Shown piece by piece: positions 17,923 through 31,400 of a stretch of 64,000 bases of DNA (positions are counted from its first letter, which is position 1; the number at the start of each line of letters is the position of its first letter). This DNA comes from Flavobacteriales bacterium (GTDB lineage: Bacteria > Bacteroidota > Bacteroidia > Flavobacteriales_F > PHOS-HE28). The stretch is from contig JADKFY010000011.1 of the NCBI GenBank assembly GCA_016717305.1, forward strand, positions 62,001 through 126,000, given 5' to 3'. Under the pieces are notes generated by a model, which ran no database searches, was not told where the DNA came from, and worked only from the letters and a program-made list of their open reading frames with translations. The position numbers and the translations under genes were made by a program.

Positions 17923-18813
17923 ATGCTCTTGGAGAAATTCGTTGACCACCTGGCTTACGAGAAGCGGTACAGTGCGCATACCGTTGCGGCGTACCAACGT
18001 GATCTGGCGCAATTCCATGGCTTCCTCAAAGAATTCGGCATGGAAAAGCCGGAAGAGGCCACCGACAAGGTCGTCCGCCGGTGGATGATGCAGTTGATGG
18101 AGAGCGGTGTAGGACCGCGCAGCGTGAACAGGAAGTTGAGCTCGTTGCGCAGCTTTTTTCGATTTGCACGGATGGTGGGCGTGGTAACTGCGGACCCCAC
18201 CGCGCTTATCGATGCGCCAAAGACCCCCAAAAGACTGCCCGAATTCGTTGAAGAAAAAGGAATGCATAGGTTATTGGATGAAATGGCATGGCCGGACGGT
18301 TGGAAGGGGGCCACGGATAGGCTTGTACTGGAGTTGCTCTACCAAACGGGAATGCGTTTGGCGGAACTGCTGGGTTTGAAGGTAGGGGATGTGGACCTGA
18401 GCCGTAACACACTAAGGGTCTTCGGCAAACGACAGAAGGAGCGTATCATTCCCATAGGTGATCAAATGACCGCTTCTGCAAGGCACTACCTGGCTGAACG
18501 CTCAACCTTATTGGGCGTGCCGCAATTGAATGATGCTTTTCTGATCGATCCGGAGGGGAAACCGTTGGCCCGGCGTTCCGTACAACGCCTTGTCTCGTAT
18601 TACCTTAGTACGGTCACATCCCAACAAAAACGCTCCCCTCACATTTTACGCCACTCCTTCGCTACACATATGCTGGAGCATGGAGCGGACCTGAATGCGG
18701 TGAAAGAACTTCTAGGCCACGCAAACCTTGCTGCAACCCAAGTTTACACGCACAATACGGTGGATAAACTGAGACGCGTACATGCCAAGGCCCACCCAAG
18801 AGGTGGTGAATGA
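17923..18813 (+). CDS. xerC: Tyrosine recombinase XerC/XerD
   Basis: 296 residues. An N-terminal SAM-like core-binding domain (residues about 1-90, KRYSAHTVAAYQRDL) is followed by the catalytic domain. The catalytic set is visible: arginine in GMRLAELLGLKVGDV, lysine in FGKRQKERIIP, HILRHSFATHML, GHANL and the nucleophilic tyrosine in TQVYTH. Xer recombinases resolve chromosome dimers at dif. The housekeeping context (rpsU, hpf, tuf) argues against a phage integrase. XerC versus XerD cannot be settled here; the symbol is given by customary annotation at this locus. The ATG at 17923 is preferred over the in-frame TTG at 17914. Confidence 0.85.
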   Translation: MLLEKFVDHLAYEKRYSAHTVAAYQRDLAQFHGFLKEFGMEKPEEATDKVVRRWMMQLMESGVGPRSVNRKLSSLRSFFRFARMVGVVTADPTALIDAPKTPKRLPEFVEEKGMHRLLDEMAWPDGWKGATDRLVLELLYQTGMRLAELLGLKVGDVDLSRNTLRVFGKRQKERIIPIGDQMTASARHYLAERSTLLGVPQLNDAFLIDPEGKPLARRSVQRLVSYYLSTVTSQQKRSPHILRHSFATHMLEHGADLNAVKELLGHANLAATQVYTHNTVDKLRRVHAKAHPRGGE

Positions 18814-18846
18814 AGAACACTAAGAACGAATTAAACAACAACGAAC

Positions 18847-19143
18847 ATGAACCTGAACGTGCATTCGATCCATTTCACCGCAGATACCAAGTTGGTGAGT
18901 TTCATCAAGGAGAAGTTGACCAAACTTACCCTGTTCAATGATTCGATCCATTCCGGCGATGTCTTCCTAAGATTAGAACACGATGGAGACAACCGGGAGA
19001 ACAAAGTGGTAGAAATTCGACTTGCCATTCCAGGCAATGATCTTTTTGCAAAACGCCAAGGAAGATCCTTCGAAGAGGCCGCGGTGAACGCCGTAGAGGC
19101 ACTCCGGAGCCAAGCGGAACGAACACAAAGAGAAAATGCGTAG
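18847..19143 (+). CDS. hpf: Ribosome hibernation promoting factor (HPF/RaiA family)
   Basis: 98 residues, the short HPF form. The sequence starts MNLNVHSIHFTADTKLVSFIKEKL and carries a beta-alpha-beta fold ending in RSFEEAAVNAVEALRSQAER. Short HPFs bind the decoding region of idle ribosomes in stationary phase. It starts 34 bases after the Xer gene, probably in the same transcript. A strong hairpin follows. Confidence 0.9.
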   Translation: MNLNVHSIHFTADTKLVSFIKEKLTKLTLFNDSIHSGDVFLRLEHDGDNRENKVVEIRLAIPGNDLFAKRQGRSFEEAAVNAVEALRSQAERTQRENA

Positions 19144-19193
19144 TGCGTAGAAATCCGCGTAAACAGTGGCTCCCGAGAGGGTGCCCCACAAGG

Positions 19194-19229
19194 AATGGGC
19201 CATGTTGCATTACATGGCCCATTCTTGTT
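19194..19229 (+). terminator. Terminator after hpf
   Basis: A perfect 11-bp stem (AATGGGCCATG at 19194-19204 with CATGGCCCATT at 19213-19223) is followed by CTTGTTT. It separates the xer-hpf unit from the tRNA-tuf unit, whose promoter begins at its 3' edge. Confidence 0.8.
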
Positions 19230-19258
19230 TGGCGTACCGATGATTCTTACTACATTTG
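19228..19258 (+). promoter_or_regulatory. Promoter of the tRNA-tuf operon
   Basis: TTTG at 19228-19231 and TACATTTG at 19251-19258, separated by 19 bases, match the Bacteroidota -33/-7 consensus exactly. The first tRNA begins about 67 bases downstream. Confidence 0.75.
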
Positions 19259-19324
19259 CAGGCCCAATTCGGGACCTAACGGTCTTGAAAAGGGAAAAAG
19301 AACGTTCTTTTTCGTGTTGTATAG

Positions 19325-19397
19325 GCCAATGTAGCTCAGCTGGTAGAGCAGCTGATTTGTAATCAGCAGGTCGGGGGTTCGAATCCGTCCATTGGCT
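19325..19397 (+). tRNA. tRNA-Thr (anticodon TGT)
   Basis: The 73-base cloverleaf has acceptor arms GCCAATG/CATTGGC and a D-arm GCTCAGCTGGTAGAGC. The anticodon stem-loop GCTGA-TTTGTAA-TCAGC carries TGT at 19358-19360, and the T-arm GGGTTCGAATCC is typical. CCA is not encoded. It is the first of four tRNAs ahead of tuf. Confidence 0.95.
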
Positions 19398-19414
19398 CCG
19401 TGTTCTCAATAAAC

Positions 19415-19497
19415 GGGGAGATACCCAAGCGGCCAACGGGGGCAGACTGTAAATCTGCTGGCTTACGCCTTCGTAGGTTCGAATCCTGCTCTCCCCA
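19415..19497 (+). tRNA. tRNA-Tyr (anticodon GTA)
   Basis: An 83-base class II tRNA with a long variable arm. The acceptor pairs are GGGGAGA/TCTCCCC, the anticodon stem-loop is GCAGA-CTGTAAA-TCTGC with GTA, and the T-arm is AGGTTCGAATCCT. CCA is encoded at 19498-19500. Confidence 0.95.
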
Positions 19498-19572
19498 CCA
19501 ATGCCCACGGAGCCAAGTATATGCACTGCTTCCACAGTGCGTCGGAACAAAACCCTCCCTTTCCTTGATCAT

Positions 19573-19645
19573 GCGGGAGTAGCTCAGTTGGTAGAGCATC
19601 AGCCTTCCAAGCTGAACGTCGCGGGTTCGAGTCTCGTCTCCCGCT
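19573..19645 (+). tRNA. tRNA-Gly (anticodon TCC)
   Basis: Acceptor GCGGGAG/CTCCCGC, D-arm GCTCAGTTGGTAGAGC, anticodon stem-loop TCAGC-CTTCCAA-GCTGA with TCC, and T-arm CGGGTTCGAGTCTCG. CCA is not encoded. Confidence 0.95.
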
Positions 19646-19704
19646 CTACGTCACGGATCACCAAATTGTACGGTGTTCACGGACAACCAATATTTATGGA
19701 ACTA

Positions 19705-19776
<72 letters not shown>

Positions 19777-19891
19777 CCACGGAAAGGACCAGAAGAACCT
19801 ACATTAAGAACCCCTAGCAATAAGGGCGGCCGGTGCAACAAGTTGAAGATCATAACCACAGAACACACGAACACTTAACTACCGAACGACA

Positions 19892-21079
19892 ATGGCAAAG
19901 GAGACCTTCAAAAGGGACAAGCCCCACGTCAACATCGGAACCATTGGCCACGTTGACCATGGTAAGACCACGTTGACTGCAGCTATCACTACCGTATTGG
20001 CCGAGAAAGGCCTTTCCGAACTTCGCAGTTTTGATTCCATCGACAACGCACCCGAGGAAAAGGAACGCGGTATCACCATCAATACTTCTCACGTGGAGTA
20101 TCAGACGGCTGCCCGTCACTATGCACACGTTGATTGCCCAGGCCACGCTGACTATGTGAAGAACATGGTTACCGGTGCTGCGCAAATGGACGGTGCCATC
20201 TTGGTGGTGGCCGCTACTGATGGACCCATGCCCCAGACCCGCGAGCATATCCTGCTCGGTCGTCAGGTTGGCGTGCCGAAGCTGGTCGTGTTCATGAACA
20301 AGGTGGACATGGTTGATGATCTGGAACTCCTCGACCTGGTCGAAATGGAGATCCGTGAACTCCTTAGTTTCTACGAGTACGATGGCGACAACACGCCCGT
20401 TATCCGTGGAAGTGCACTTGGTGGCCTGAACAAGGAAGAAAAGTGGATGGACAAGATCATGGAGTTGATGGATGCGGTGGATACCTGGATCCCGGTTCCG
20501 CCTCGTGAAGTGGATAAGCCATTCCTGATGAGCGTGGAGGACGTGTTCTCCATCACCGGTCGTGGTACCGTTGCTACTGGACGTATCGAGACCGGCGTTG
20601 TGAAGACCGGCGAAGAGGTCGAGATCATCGGTATGCAGGAAGAGAAAATGAAGAGCACCTGCACCGGTGTTGAAATGTTCCGCAAGTTGCTGGATCGAGG
20701 AGAAGCCGGTGACAACGTGGGCATACTGCTCCGTGGTATTGAAAAGGACCAGATCCGTCGCGGAATGGTCATTGCCAAGCCAGGTAGCATTACCCCACAC
20801 ACCGAATTCAAAGCGGAGATCTACGTGTTGAAGAAAGAGGAAGGCGGTCGCCACACCCCATTCCACAACAAGTATCGCCCACAGTTCTACTTCCGTACCA
20901 CGGACGTGACCGGTGAGATCACCATGGAAGAGGGTCGTGAGATGATCATGCCCGGTGACAACGTTACCATCCATGTGAAATTGATCGTGCCGATCGCTAT
21001 GACCAAAGGCTTGCGTTTCGCCATCCGTGAGGGTGGACGTACCGTGGGTGCCGGTCAGGTGACCGAAGTGATCAAGTAA
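19892..21079 (+). CDS. tuf: Elongation factor Tu
   Basis: 395 residues, full length. This GTPase delivers aminoacyl-tRNA to the ribosome. The GTP-binding motifs are GHVDHGKTTL (P-loop), DCPGHADYV and MNKVDMVDD (NKxD). The switch I region reads KERGITINTSHVEY. Domains 2 and 3 follow (FSITGRGTVATGRIE, RPQFYFRTTDVTG). It shares a transcript with the four upstream tRNAs and probably with the downstream tRNA-Trp and secE-nusG. Confidence 0.98.
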   Translation: MAKETFKRDKPHVNIGTIGHVDHGKTTLTAAITTVLAEKGLSELRSFDSIDNAPEEKERGITINTSHVEYQTAARHYAHVDCPGHADYVKNMVTGAAQMDGAILVVAATDGPMPQTREHILLGRQVGVPKLVVFMNKVDMVDDLELLDLVEMEIRELLSFYEYDGDNTPVIRGSALGGLNKEEKWMDKIMELMDAVDTWIPVPPREVDKPFLMSVEDVFSITGRGTVATGRIETGVVKTGEEVEIIGMQEEKMKSTCTGVEMFRKLLDRGEAGDNVGILLRGIEKDQIRRGMVIAKPGSITPHTEFKAEIYVLKKEEGGRHTPFHNKYRPQFYFRTTDVTGEITMEEGREMIMPGDNVTIHVKLIVPIAMTKGLRFAIREGGRTVGAGQVTEVIK

Positions 21080-21100
21080 ACTACTCATACCAACGTAGGC

Positions 21101-21132
21101 AAGGCCGATCCGCTATAAGGTGGATCGGCCTT
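21101..21132 (+). terminator. Hairpin after tuf (terminator-like or processing site)
   Basis: A perfect 11-bp stem AAGGCCGATCC (21101-21111) / GGATCGGCCTT (21122-21132) encloses a 10-base loop. No T-run follows, so termination would be weak. It may instead attenuate or mark processing between tuf and tRNA-Trp. Confidence 0.5.
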
Positions 21133-21168
21133 CGCCGCCGATAAGAGACGCAAGAAATAGATAGTCCT

Positions 21169-21241
21169 ACGGGTGTAGCTCAATTGGTAGAGCGAAGGTC
21201 TCCAAAACCTTAGGCTGCGGGTTCGATTCCTGCCACCCGTG
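21169..21241 (+). tRNA. tRNA-Trp (anticodon CCA)
   Basis: Acceptor ACGGGTG/CACCCGT, D-arm GCTCAATTGGTAGAGC, anticodon stem-loop AAGGT-CTCCAAA-ACCTT with CCA, and T-arm CGGGTTCGATTCCTG. CCA is encoded at 21242-21244. It lies between tuf and secE, as is usual in the phylum. Confidence 0.95.
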
Positions 21242-21272
21242 CCAATTGATCCAATCACCAGGACCCCATTTG

Positions 21273-21503
21273 ATGGCAAGCTTCAAAACATATATCGCCG
21301 AGAGTTACAATGAACTCGTGCACAAGGTCAGCTGGCCCACTTGGAAGGAACTCCAAAGTAGTGCCATTGTGGTGTTGGTTTCCGCATTGCTGATCTCGTT
21401 GATCGTTTTTGTCATGGATTACATCTTCGGGGTGCAGAACATGGCGAACGGTAGTTTCTGGAAAGGGATGCTCGGCTTCATCTACAAACTCATCGGGTCC
21501 TAG
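21273..21503 (+). CDS. secE: Preprotein translocase subunit SecE
   Basis: 76 residues from the ATG at 21273. An N-terminal amphipathic segment ESYNELVHKVSWPTWKELQSS carries the SecE signature (VSWPTW). One membrane helix follows (IVVLVSALLISLIVFVMDYIF). SecE stabilises SecY in the inner-membrane channel. nusG begins 4 bases after the stop. Confidence 0.93.
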   Translation: MASFKTYIAESYNELVHKVSWPTWKELQSSAIVVLVSALLISLIVFVMDYIFGVQNMANGSFWKGMLGFIYKLIGS

Positions 21504-21506
21504 GTC

Positions 21507-22059
21507 ATGGCAGACGCTTCCAAGAAGTGGTACGTGATCCGTGCCATCTCCGGTAAGGAAAAGAAGGTGAAGGAGTTGATCGATATGGAGGTGTCGCGCT
21601 CGAATATGGGCAGCTACATCGCTCAGGTCTTGATCCCCACCGAGAAATTCTACCAGATCCGTGAAGGAAAGAAGGTGAGCAAAGAGCGCAACTTCTTTCC
21701 CGGTTACGTGCTCTTGGAAGCAGACCTTACTGGAGAGATCGCACACACTTTGAAGCAGATGCCCAATGTGATCGGCTTCTTGGGCTCAGAGAAAGGAGGG
21801 AGATCCCGTGCCCTTGAGGCAATCGGAGGTGAACCGGATACTGGGAACGGTGGACGAACTTGCTGAAACAGAGGAAGCGAACTACAACCCTTACCATGTG
21901 GGTGAAACCGTGAAAGTGATCGATGGTCCTTTCAATGGCTTCAACGGTGTTATCGAGGAAATTAACGAGGACAAGAAGAAGCTCAAGGTAATGGTGAAGA
22001 TCTTCGGAAGGAAGACGCCATTGGAATTGAGTTTCATGCAGGTTGAAAAGGACGTCTAG
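21507..22059 (+). CDS. nusG: Transcription termination/antitermination protein NusG, frameshifted
   Basis: The N-terminal NGN domain (KKWYVIRAISGKEKKVKELI, then FFPGYVLLEADLTGE) is in one frame to about 21797. The rest (VPLRQSEVNRILGTVDE and the KOW domain VGETVKVIDGPFNGFNGVIEEI, ending at 22059) is in the next frame. Deleting one G from GGG at 21798-21800 joins them as EKGGDPVPLRQSEV, giving about 184 residues, the normal length. NusG is essential in most bacteria, so the break is most likely an error in the sequence rather than a real mutation. The neighbours secE and rplK are as expected. Confidence 0.88.
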
Positions 22060-22158
22060 GACCGTGACATTGCGGTTGTAGACGATAACATAAGAAGAAA
22101 GTTAACCAGTCCAAGCTGACCGAAAGGAAGGCGTCAACAAGGACACAACAAACAAGAA

Positions 22159-22596
22159 ATGGCAAAGGAAATCTCCGGTCTCATCAAGCTCCAGATCAAG
22201 GGCGGTGCGGCCAACCCATCCCCCCCCGTTGGACCCGCCTTGGGCGCGAAGGGAGTGAACATCATGGAATTCTGCAAGCAGTTCAATGCTCGCACGCAGG
22301 ATAAGGCAGGCAAGGTGCTTCCGGCCGTGATCACAGTTTACAGCGATAAGTCCTTCGACTTCGTTATCAAGACCCCGCCGGCAGCGGTCCAGATCATTGA
22401 CGCGGCCAAGATCAAAGGTGGAAGTGGTGTGCCGCACAGCAAAAAGGTGGGCAGCATTACTTGGGACCAGGTCAAGGCCATCGCCGAAGACAAGCTGCCC
22501 GACCTCAACTGTTTCTCCATAGAGAGCGGTATGAGCATGGTGGCAGGTACCGCCCGCAGTATGGGGGTTACCGTAACTGGCGATCAACCATTCTAA
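22159..22596 (+). CDS. rplK: 50S ribosomal protein L11
   Basis: 145 residues with the L11 pattern: LIKLQIKGGAANPSPPVGPALG at the N-terminus, INIMEFCKQFNART-like helix, and the C-terminal rRNA-binding domain with VGSITWDQVKAIAEDKLPDL and ARSMGVTVTG. L11 forms the GTPase-associated centre of the large subunit. A C8 run encodes the PSPPVGP segment and is in frame. Confidence 0.96.
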   Translation: MAKEISGLIKLQIKGGAANPSPPVGPALGAKGVNIMEFCKQFNARTQDKAGKVLPAVITVYSDKSFDFVIKTPPAAVQIIDAAKIKGGSGVPHSKKVGSITWDQVKAIAEDKLPDLNCFSIESGMSMVAGTARSMGVTVTGDQPF

Positions 22597-22607
22597 ACAA
22601 CGCAGCC

Positions 22608-23303
22608 ATGAACATTTCAAAGAAGCGTAAGGCGGCGTTGGCCAAGTACGACGCCACCAAGGTCCACACCTTGGAAGAAGCAACCCAAGTAGTGAAGCAA
22701 TTGAGCACCGTTAAATTCGATGCAACTGTGGACATCGCCGTCCGTTTGGGCGTTGATCCCCGAAAGAGCACCGAAATGGTACGTGGCGTTGTGAGCCTGC
22801 CACATGGCACCGGCCGCACGGTCAACGTACTTGTATTGGCCGATCCCGTTAAGTGCGAGGAAGCTTTAGCTGCCGGTGCTGATATGGCCGGTCTGGACGA
22901 TTACATCGAGAAGATCAAAGGCGGTTGGACCGGTGTGGATGTGATCATTTGCACCCCTGCCGTTATGGCCAAAGTAGGCGCATTGGGTCGTGTATTGGGA
23001 CCTCGTGGTCTTATGCCGAACCCGAAGACCGGTACCGTTACCATGGACGTGGCTAAAGCCGTGAAAGAGGTGAAGGCCGGTAAGATCGACTTCAAAGTGG
23101 ACAAGGCCGGTATCATCCATGCGGTGATCGGTAAGGTCTCCTTCGGTGCCGACAAGTTGAGCGAGAACGCCAACGAGATCCTCCTTACCCTGGCCAAGCT
23201 GAAACCCAGCACTGCCAAGGGCGCATACATCAAGAGCATCAGCATCAGCAGTACCATGGGTCCAGGTGTGTTGGTGGATACACGAACGGTCAGCGTAGGA
23301 TAA
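22608..23303 (+). CDS. rplA: 50S ribosomal protein L1
   Basis: 231 residues from the ATG at 22608, 11 bases after the rplK stop. L1 signatures include VDIAVRLGVDPRKSTEMVRG, LPHGTGRTVNVLVLA and the RVLGPRGLMPNPKTGTV motif. L1 binds 23S rRNA at the stalk and in many bacteria represses its own operon by binding the mRNA leader. The longer in-frame extension to 22461 lies inside rplK and is not used. Confidence 0.96.
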   Translation: MNISKKRKAALAKYDATKVHTLEEATQVVKQLSTVKFDATVDIAVRLGVDPRKSTEMVRGVVSLPHGTGRTVNVLVLADPVKCEEALAAGADMAGLDDYIEKIKGGWTGVDVIICTPAVMAKVGALGRVLGPRGLMPNPKTGTVTMDVAKAVKEVKAGKIDFKVDKAGIIHAVIGKVSFGADKLSENANEILLTLAKLKPSTAKGAYIKSISISSTMGPGVLVDTRTVSVG

Positions 23304-23314
23304 AGATTCGGTAC

Positions 23315-23334
23315 GGGCGTGAAATTTCACGCCC
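23315..23334 (+). promoter_or_regulatory. Perfect 20-base palindrome between rplA and rplJ
   Basis: GGGCGTGAAATTTCACGCCC is a perfect inverted repeat. It starts 12 bases after the rplA stop and ends 21 bases before the rplJ start, with no T-run. As RNA it would form a stem of up to 9 bp with a tight loop. It is a candidate processing or attenuation element at the point where E. coli has the L10 leader. Confidence 0.5.
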
Positions 23335-23355
23335 CCACCTAACAACATAGAAACC

Positions 23356-23886
23356 ATGGCAACCCGTATCGAAAAAGAACAGGCCATCAAAGTACTGACC
23401 GAAGAGATCAAGAACACCGGTGTGTTCTATCTCGCGGATACTTCCAGTATGAGCGCCGAGGCTACCAGTAACCTGCGTCGTGCATGCCACAAGAACGGCA
23501 TCCGCATGAAGGTGGTCAAGAACAGCTTGCTCCAAAAGGCAATGGAGCGGATCGAAGGAAAGGACTACAGTGAGCTTATGCCCACGCTGAAAGGCCAGAC
23601 CTCGATCATGTTCGCCACCAAAGGCAATGCGCCCGCCAAACTGATCAAGGATTTCCGTAAGAAGGAAGCCAAACCCGAACTCAAGAGTGCTTGGGTGGAT
23701 GAGGCCATCTTCATCGGCGACAACCAACTTGCCATGTTGAGCACGCTCAAAGGCAAAGAGGAACTCATTGGTGACATCATTGCATTGCTCCAAAGCCCGC
23801 TCAAGAACGTCATCAGCGGCCTGCAAGGCAGCGGTGGACAGAAGATCGCTGGCTTGCTCAAAACACTCGAGGAGAGAGCCGCATAA
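23356..23886 (+). CDS. rplJ: 50S ribosomal protein L10
   Basis: 176 residues. The N-terminal globular domain has the L10 pattern (TEEIKNTGVFYLADTSSM, NLRRACHKNGIRMKVVKNSL). The C-terminal helix (LLKTLEERAA) is the attachment site for L7/L12 dimers. It lies between rplA and rplL as in nearly all bacteria. Confidence 0.95.
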   Translation: MATRIEKEQAIKVLTEEIKNTGVFYLADTSSMSAEATSNLRRACHKNGIRMKVVKNSLLQKAMERIEGKDYSELMPTLKGQTSIMFATKGNAPAKLIKDFRKKEAKPELKSAWVDEAIFIGDNQLAMLSTLKGKEELIGDIIALLQSPLKNVISGLQGSGGQKIAGLLKTLEERAA

Positions 23887-23974
23887 AGAGATATCGAGAG
23901 CGATCCAGGTCGCTCCCAAAACCGCGTTACGCACTTCCACATAGAATTCGCAACCCAGTAACAAACAACTCAAG

Positions 23975-24355
23975 ATGGCAGACATCAAATCACTCGGCGA
24001 TTCGCTAGTGGGCCTTACCGTAAAGGAGGTCAGCGAACTCGCTCAATACCTCAAGGACGAATACAAGATCGAACCAGCAGCAGCAGCAGCTGTTGCAGTA
24101 GCAGGACCCTCCGCTGGCGGTGGTGGCGATGCAGTTGAAGCCAAAACCAGCTTCGATGTGATCCTGAAATCCGGTGGCCAAAGCAAATTGGCCGTTGTTA
24201 AGCTCGTTAAGGAGCTTACCGGTCTTGGTCTGAAAGAGGCGAAGGACCTCGTTGACGGCGCTCCAAAGCCTGTGAAGGAAGGTGTATCCAAAGAGGATGC
24301 AGAGAGCCTGAAGCAGCAACTCACGGAAGCCGGCGCAGAAGTTGAAGTTAAGTAA
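23975..24355 (+). CDS. rplL: 50S ribosomal protein L7/L12
   Basis: 126 residues. An N-terminal dimerisation helix pair (SLVGLTVKEVSELAQYLKDEY) is joined by an alanine- and glycine-rich hinge (residues about 32-50) to the C-terminal factor-binding domain (KTSFDVILKSGGQSKLAVVKLVKELTGLGLKEAKDLVD). It recruits translation factors to the ribosome stalk. Confidence 0.96.
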   Translation: MADIKSLGDSLVGLTVKEVSELAQYLKDEYKIEPAAAAAVAVAGPSAGGGGDAVEAKTSFDVILKSGGQSKLAVVKLVKELTGLGLKEAKDLVDGAPKPVKEGVSKEDAESLKQQLTEAGAEVEVK

Positions 24356-24386
24356 GCAACAACGCGCGCTTGCAGCACAGCAGCTC

Positions 24387-24412
24387 GGAGAGGCCCCAAG
24401 GCGGGCCTTTCC
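24387..24412 (+). terminator. Attenuator-like hairpin between rplL and rpoB
   Basis: A 10-bp stem GGAGAGGCCC / GGGCCTTTCC (one G-U pair) with a CAAGGC loop lies 32 bases after the rplL stop. It lacks a strong T-run. An attenuator at this point is known in E. coli, so partial termination before rpoB is plausible. Confidence 0.55.
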
Positions 24413-24553
24413 GTCTGCACTGTGATCGCCGCCTTACCAGCGGCAACCAATACGCCCTCCCCACCACCGCGATCCAGGTAGGGGAGGCCGGTTCAGCAGA
24501 CAAGGATCAGTCGTTCATACGGTCGTCTTCCGTTCTTCATACTACGCACCCCC

Positions 24554-28375
<3,822 letters not shown>

Positions 28376-28431
28376 CCAACGCTCCAACTGTGATCAATTG
28401 AACGACGAACGGAAGTAAGCAACGCGAGAAC

Positions 28432-31400
28432 ATGAAGAAGGAAGTCAAGCTGAACAGCAACTTCAATAAGATCGTCATCAGTCTGGCCAGCCCCGAGCTT
28501 ATCCTCGAGCGCAGCCATGGTGAGGTGATCAAGCCGGAGACGATCAACTACCGGACCTATAAGCCTGAGCGGGATGGTCTGTTCTGCGAACGCATCTTCG
28601 GTCCGGTTAAGGACTTCGAATGCCACTGCGGCAAATACAAGCGTATCCGGTACAAAGGGATCGTTTGTGATCGTTGCGGTGTGGAAGTGACCGAAAAGAA
28701 AGTGCGTCGTGAGCGCATGGGCCATATCCAGTTGGTGGTGCCGGTGGCGCACATCTGGTATTTCCGCAGCCTACCGAACAAGATCGGTTACTTGCTGGGT
28801 CTGCCTACCAAGAAGTTGGACCAGATCATCTATTACGAGCGTTACGTGGTGATCAACCCCGGAACAGCTGTGAACAAGGAAGGTGTGCAGGTGCAGTACC
28901 TCGACTTCCTCACTGAGGAGGAGTACCTCGATATTTTGGAGACGCAAGGAAAGGATAACCAGTATCTGGACGATTCCGACCCGAACAAGTTCGTCGCCAA
29001 AATGGGGGCCGATTCCTTGAACGACCTGCTCAAGCGCTTGGACCTGGACGGCCTGAGCTACGACCTGCGTCACAAAGCGAATACCGAGACCAGCCAACAA
29101 CGGAAGAACGAAGCACTGAAGCGCCTCAATGTGGTGGAAGCCTTCCGTGATGCGAATTCTCGTCGTCCGAACAATCCGGAATGGATGATCGTCAAAGGTG
29201 GTTCCTGTGATCCGCCCGAACTGCGCCCGCTGGTGCCGTTGGATGGTGGTCGATTCGCCACCAGTGATCTGAATGATCTTTATCGTCGTGTGATCATCCG
29301 CAACAACCGCTTGAAGCGTTTGATGGAGATCAAAGCGCCAGAGGTGATCCTGCGTAACGAAAAGCGCATGCTGCAGGAAGCTGTTGATAGCCTATTCGAC
29401 AACAGCCGTAAGAGCAGTGCCGTGAAAAGCGAAAGCAACCGTCCGCTGAAGTCGTTGAGTGATTCGCTCAAGGGCAAGCAGGGCCGGTTCCGTCAGAATT
29501 TGCTCGGTAAGCGTGTGGACTATAGCGCACGTTCCGTGATCGTTGTAGGACCGGAATTGAAATTGCACGAGTGCGGTCTGCCGAAGGACATGGCCGCTGA
29601 GCTCTTCAAGCCGTTCATCATCCGCAAGCTCATTGAGCGTGGGATCGTGAAAACGGTGAAGAGCGCGAAGAAGATCGTGGATACGAAGGAACCCGTTGTG
29701 TGGGATATCCTTGAGAACGTGTTGAAAGGGCACCCTGTGCTTCTGAACCGTGCACCAACCTTGCACAGACTTGGTATCCAGTCCTTCCAGCCCAAACTGA
29801 TCGAGGGCAAAGCGATCCAATTGCACCCGTTGGTGTGTACCGCCTTCAACGCTGACTTTGATGGTGACCAAATGGCTGTGCACGTGCCTCTGGGCAATGC
29901 GGCCATCCTCGAAGCACAGTTGCTTATGCTCGCTAGTCACAACATCCTGAACCCGGCCAACGGCGCACCGATCGCGGTTCCCAGCCAGGACATGGTGTTG
30001 GGTCTTTACTACATCACCAAAGGCCGAAAGACGGACAAGGAACGCACCATGAAAGGTGAAGGCCGTTCGTTCTATAGCCCTGAGGAGGTCATTATCGCTT
30101 ACAACGAGAAGCAACTCGACCTGCATACTTGGATCAAGTTGCGTTGGAGCGATATCAATGGCAAGACCCAGATGATCGAGACCACTTGCGGTCGCACGCT
30201 CTTCAACGAAGTGGTGCCGAAGGAAGTGGGCTTCATCAACGAAGTACTTACCAAGAAGGCCCTGCGCGATATCATCGGAACGGTGGTGAAGGAGACCGGT
30301 ACCGCACGTGCTGCTCTGTTCTTGGACGATATCAAGGACCTCGGCTTCATGAGCGCTTTCCATGGCGGCCTAAGCTTCAACTTGGACGACGTCGTCATTC
30401 CTGAAGCAAAGGAAAAGCTGGTGAAAGCTGCACAAGCCGAAGTAGATGAGGTGACGGGCAACTACAACATGGGCCTGATCACCAACAACGAGCGCTACAA
30501 CCAAACGATCGATATCTGGACACACACCAACAGCAAGGTGACCTTCACCTTGATGGAGCATATCAAGAACGACAAGCAGGGATTCAACTCCATCTACATG
30601 ATGATGGATTCCGGTGCGCGTGGTTCCAAGGAGCAGATCCGCCAGTTGAGCGGTATGCGTGGACTGATGGCCAAGCCGCAGAAGAGCGGTGGTGGTGGTG
30701 GTCAGGACATCATCGAGAACCCGATCCTTTCGAACTTCAAAGAAGGATTGTCCATTCTGGAGTACTTCATTTCTACCCACGGCGCCCGTAAGGGTCTTGC
30801 CGATACGGCGTTGAAGACAGCGGATGCGGGTTACTTGACCCGTCGTCTGGTCGACGTTGCACAGGATGTGGTGATCACGGCTGAGGATTGCGGAACGCTT
30901 CGCGGTCTGGTGGCCGTTGCATTGAAGAAGAACGAAGAAATCGTTGAATCCCTTTATGATCGTGTGCTCGGCCGGACCGCTGTGCATGATGTGTACCATC
31001 CACAGACCGGTAAGGTCCTGGTGGCAAGTGGTAATGCGATCAACGAGGACGAAGCAGCTTTGATCGCGGAAAGCCCGATCGAAGAAGTGGAGATCCGAAG
31101 CGTACTCACCTGCGAACAAAAGCAAGGAGTTTGCGTGAAGTGTTACGGCCGCAATTTGGCCCGTGGTGGCATGGTGCAGATCGGAGAGGCCGTGGGCGTT
31201 ATTGCTGCCCAGTCCATCGGTGAACCAGGAACACAGCTTACCCTTCGGACTTTCCACGTTGGTGGTGTGGCCGGTAAGATCACGGACGAAAGTGAGATCC
31301 GGGCCAAGTACGACGGTATCCTGGAGATCGACGAACTGCGTACGGTGAAGAAGAAGGATAAGAAAGGCACTGACGTGGATGTGGTCATTAGCCGTAGTAC

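Noticed and set aside
17923..18813. Phage or genomic-island integrase
   Set aside because: The neighbours are core genes (rpsU, hpf, tRNAs, tuf), no attachment repeats were seen at the nearby tRNAs, and the length and motifs fit XerC/D.
19850..21088. 412-codon open frame on the minus strand opposite tuf
   Set aside because: Also a codon-bias shadow; histidine-rich product without family features, and EF-Tu is unambiguous on the plus strand.
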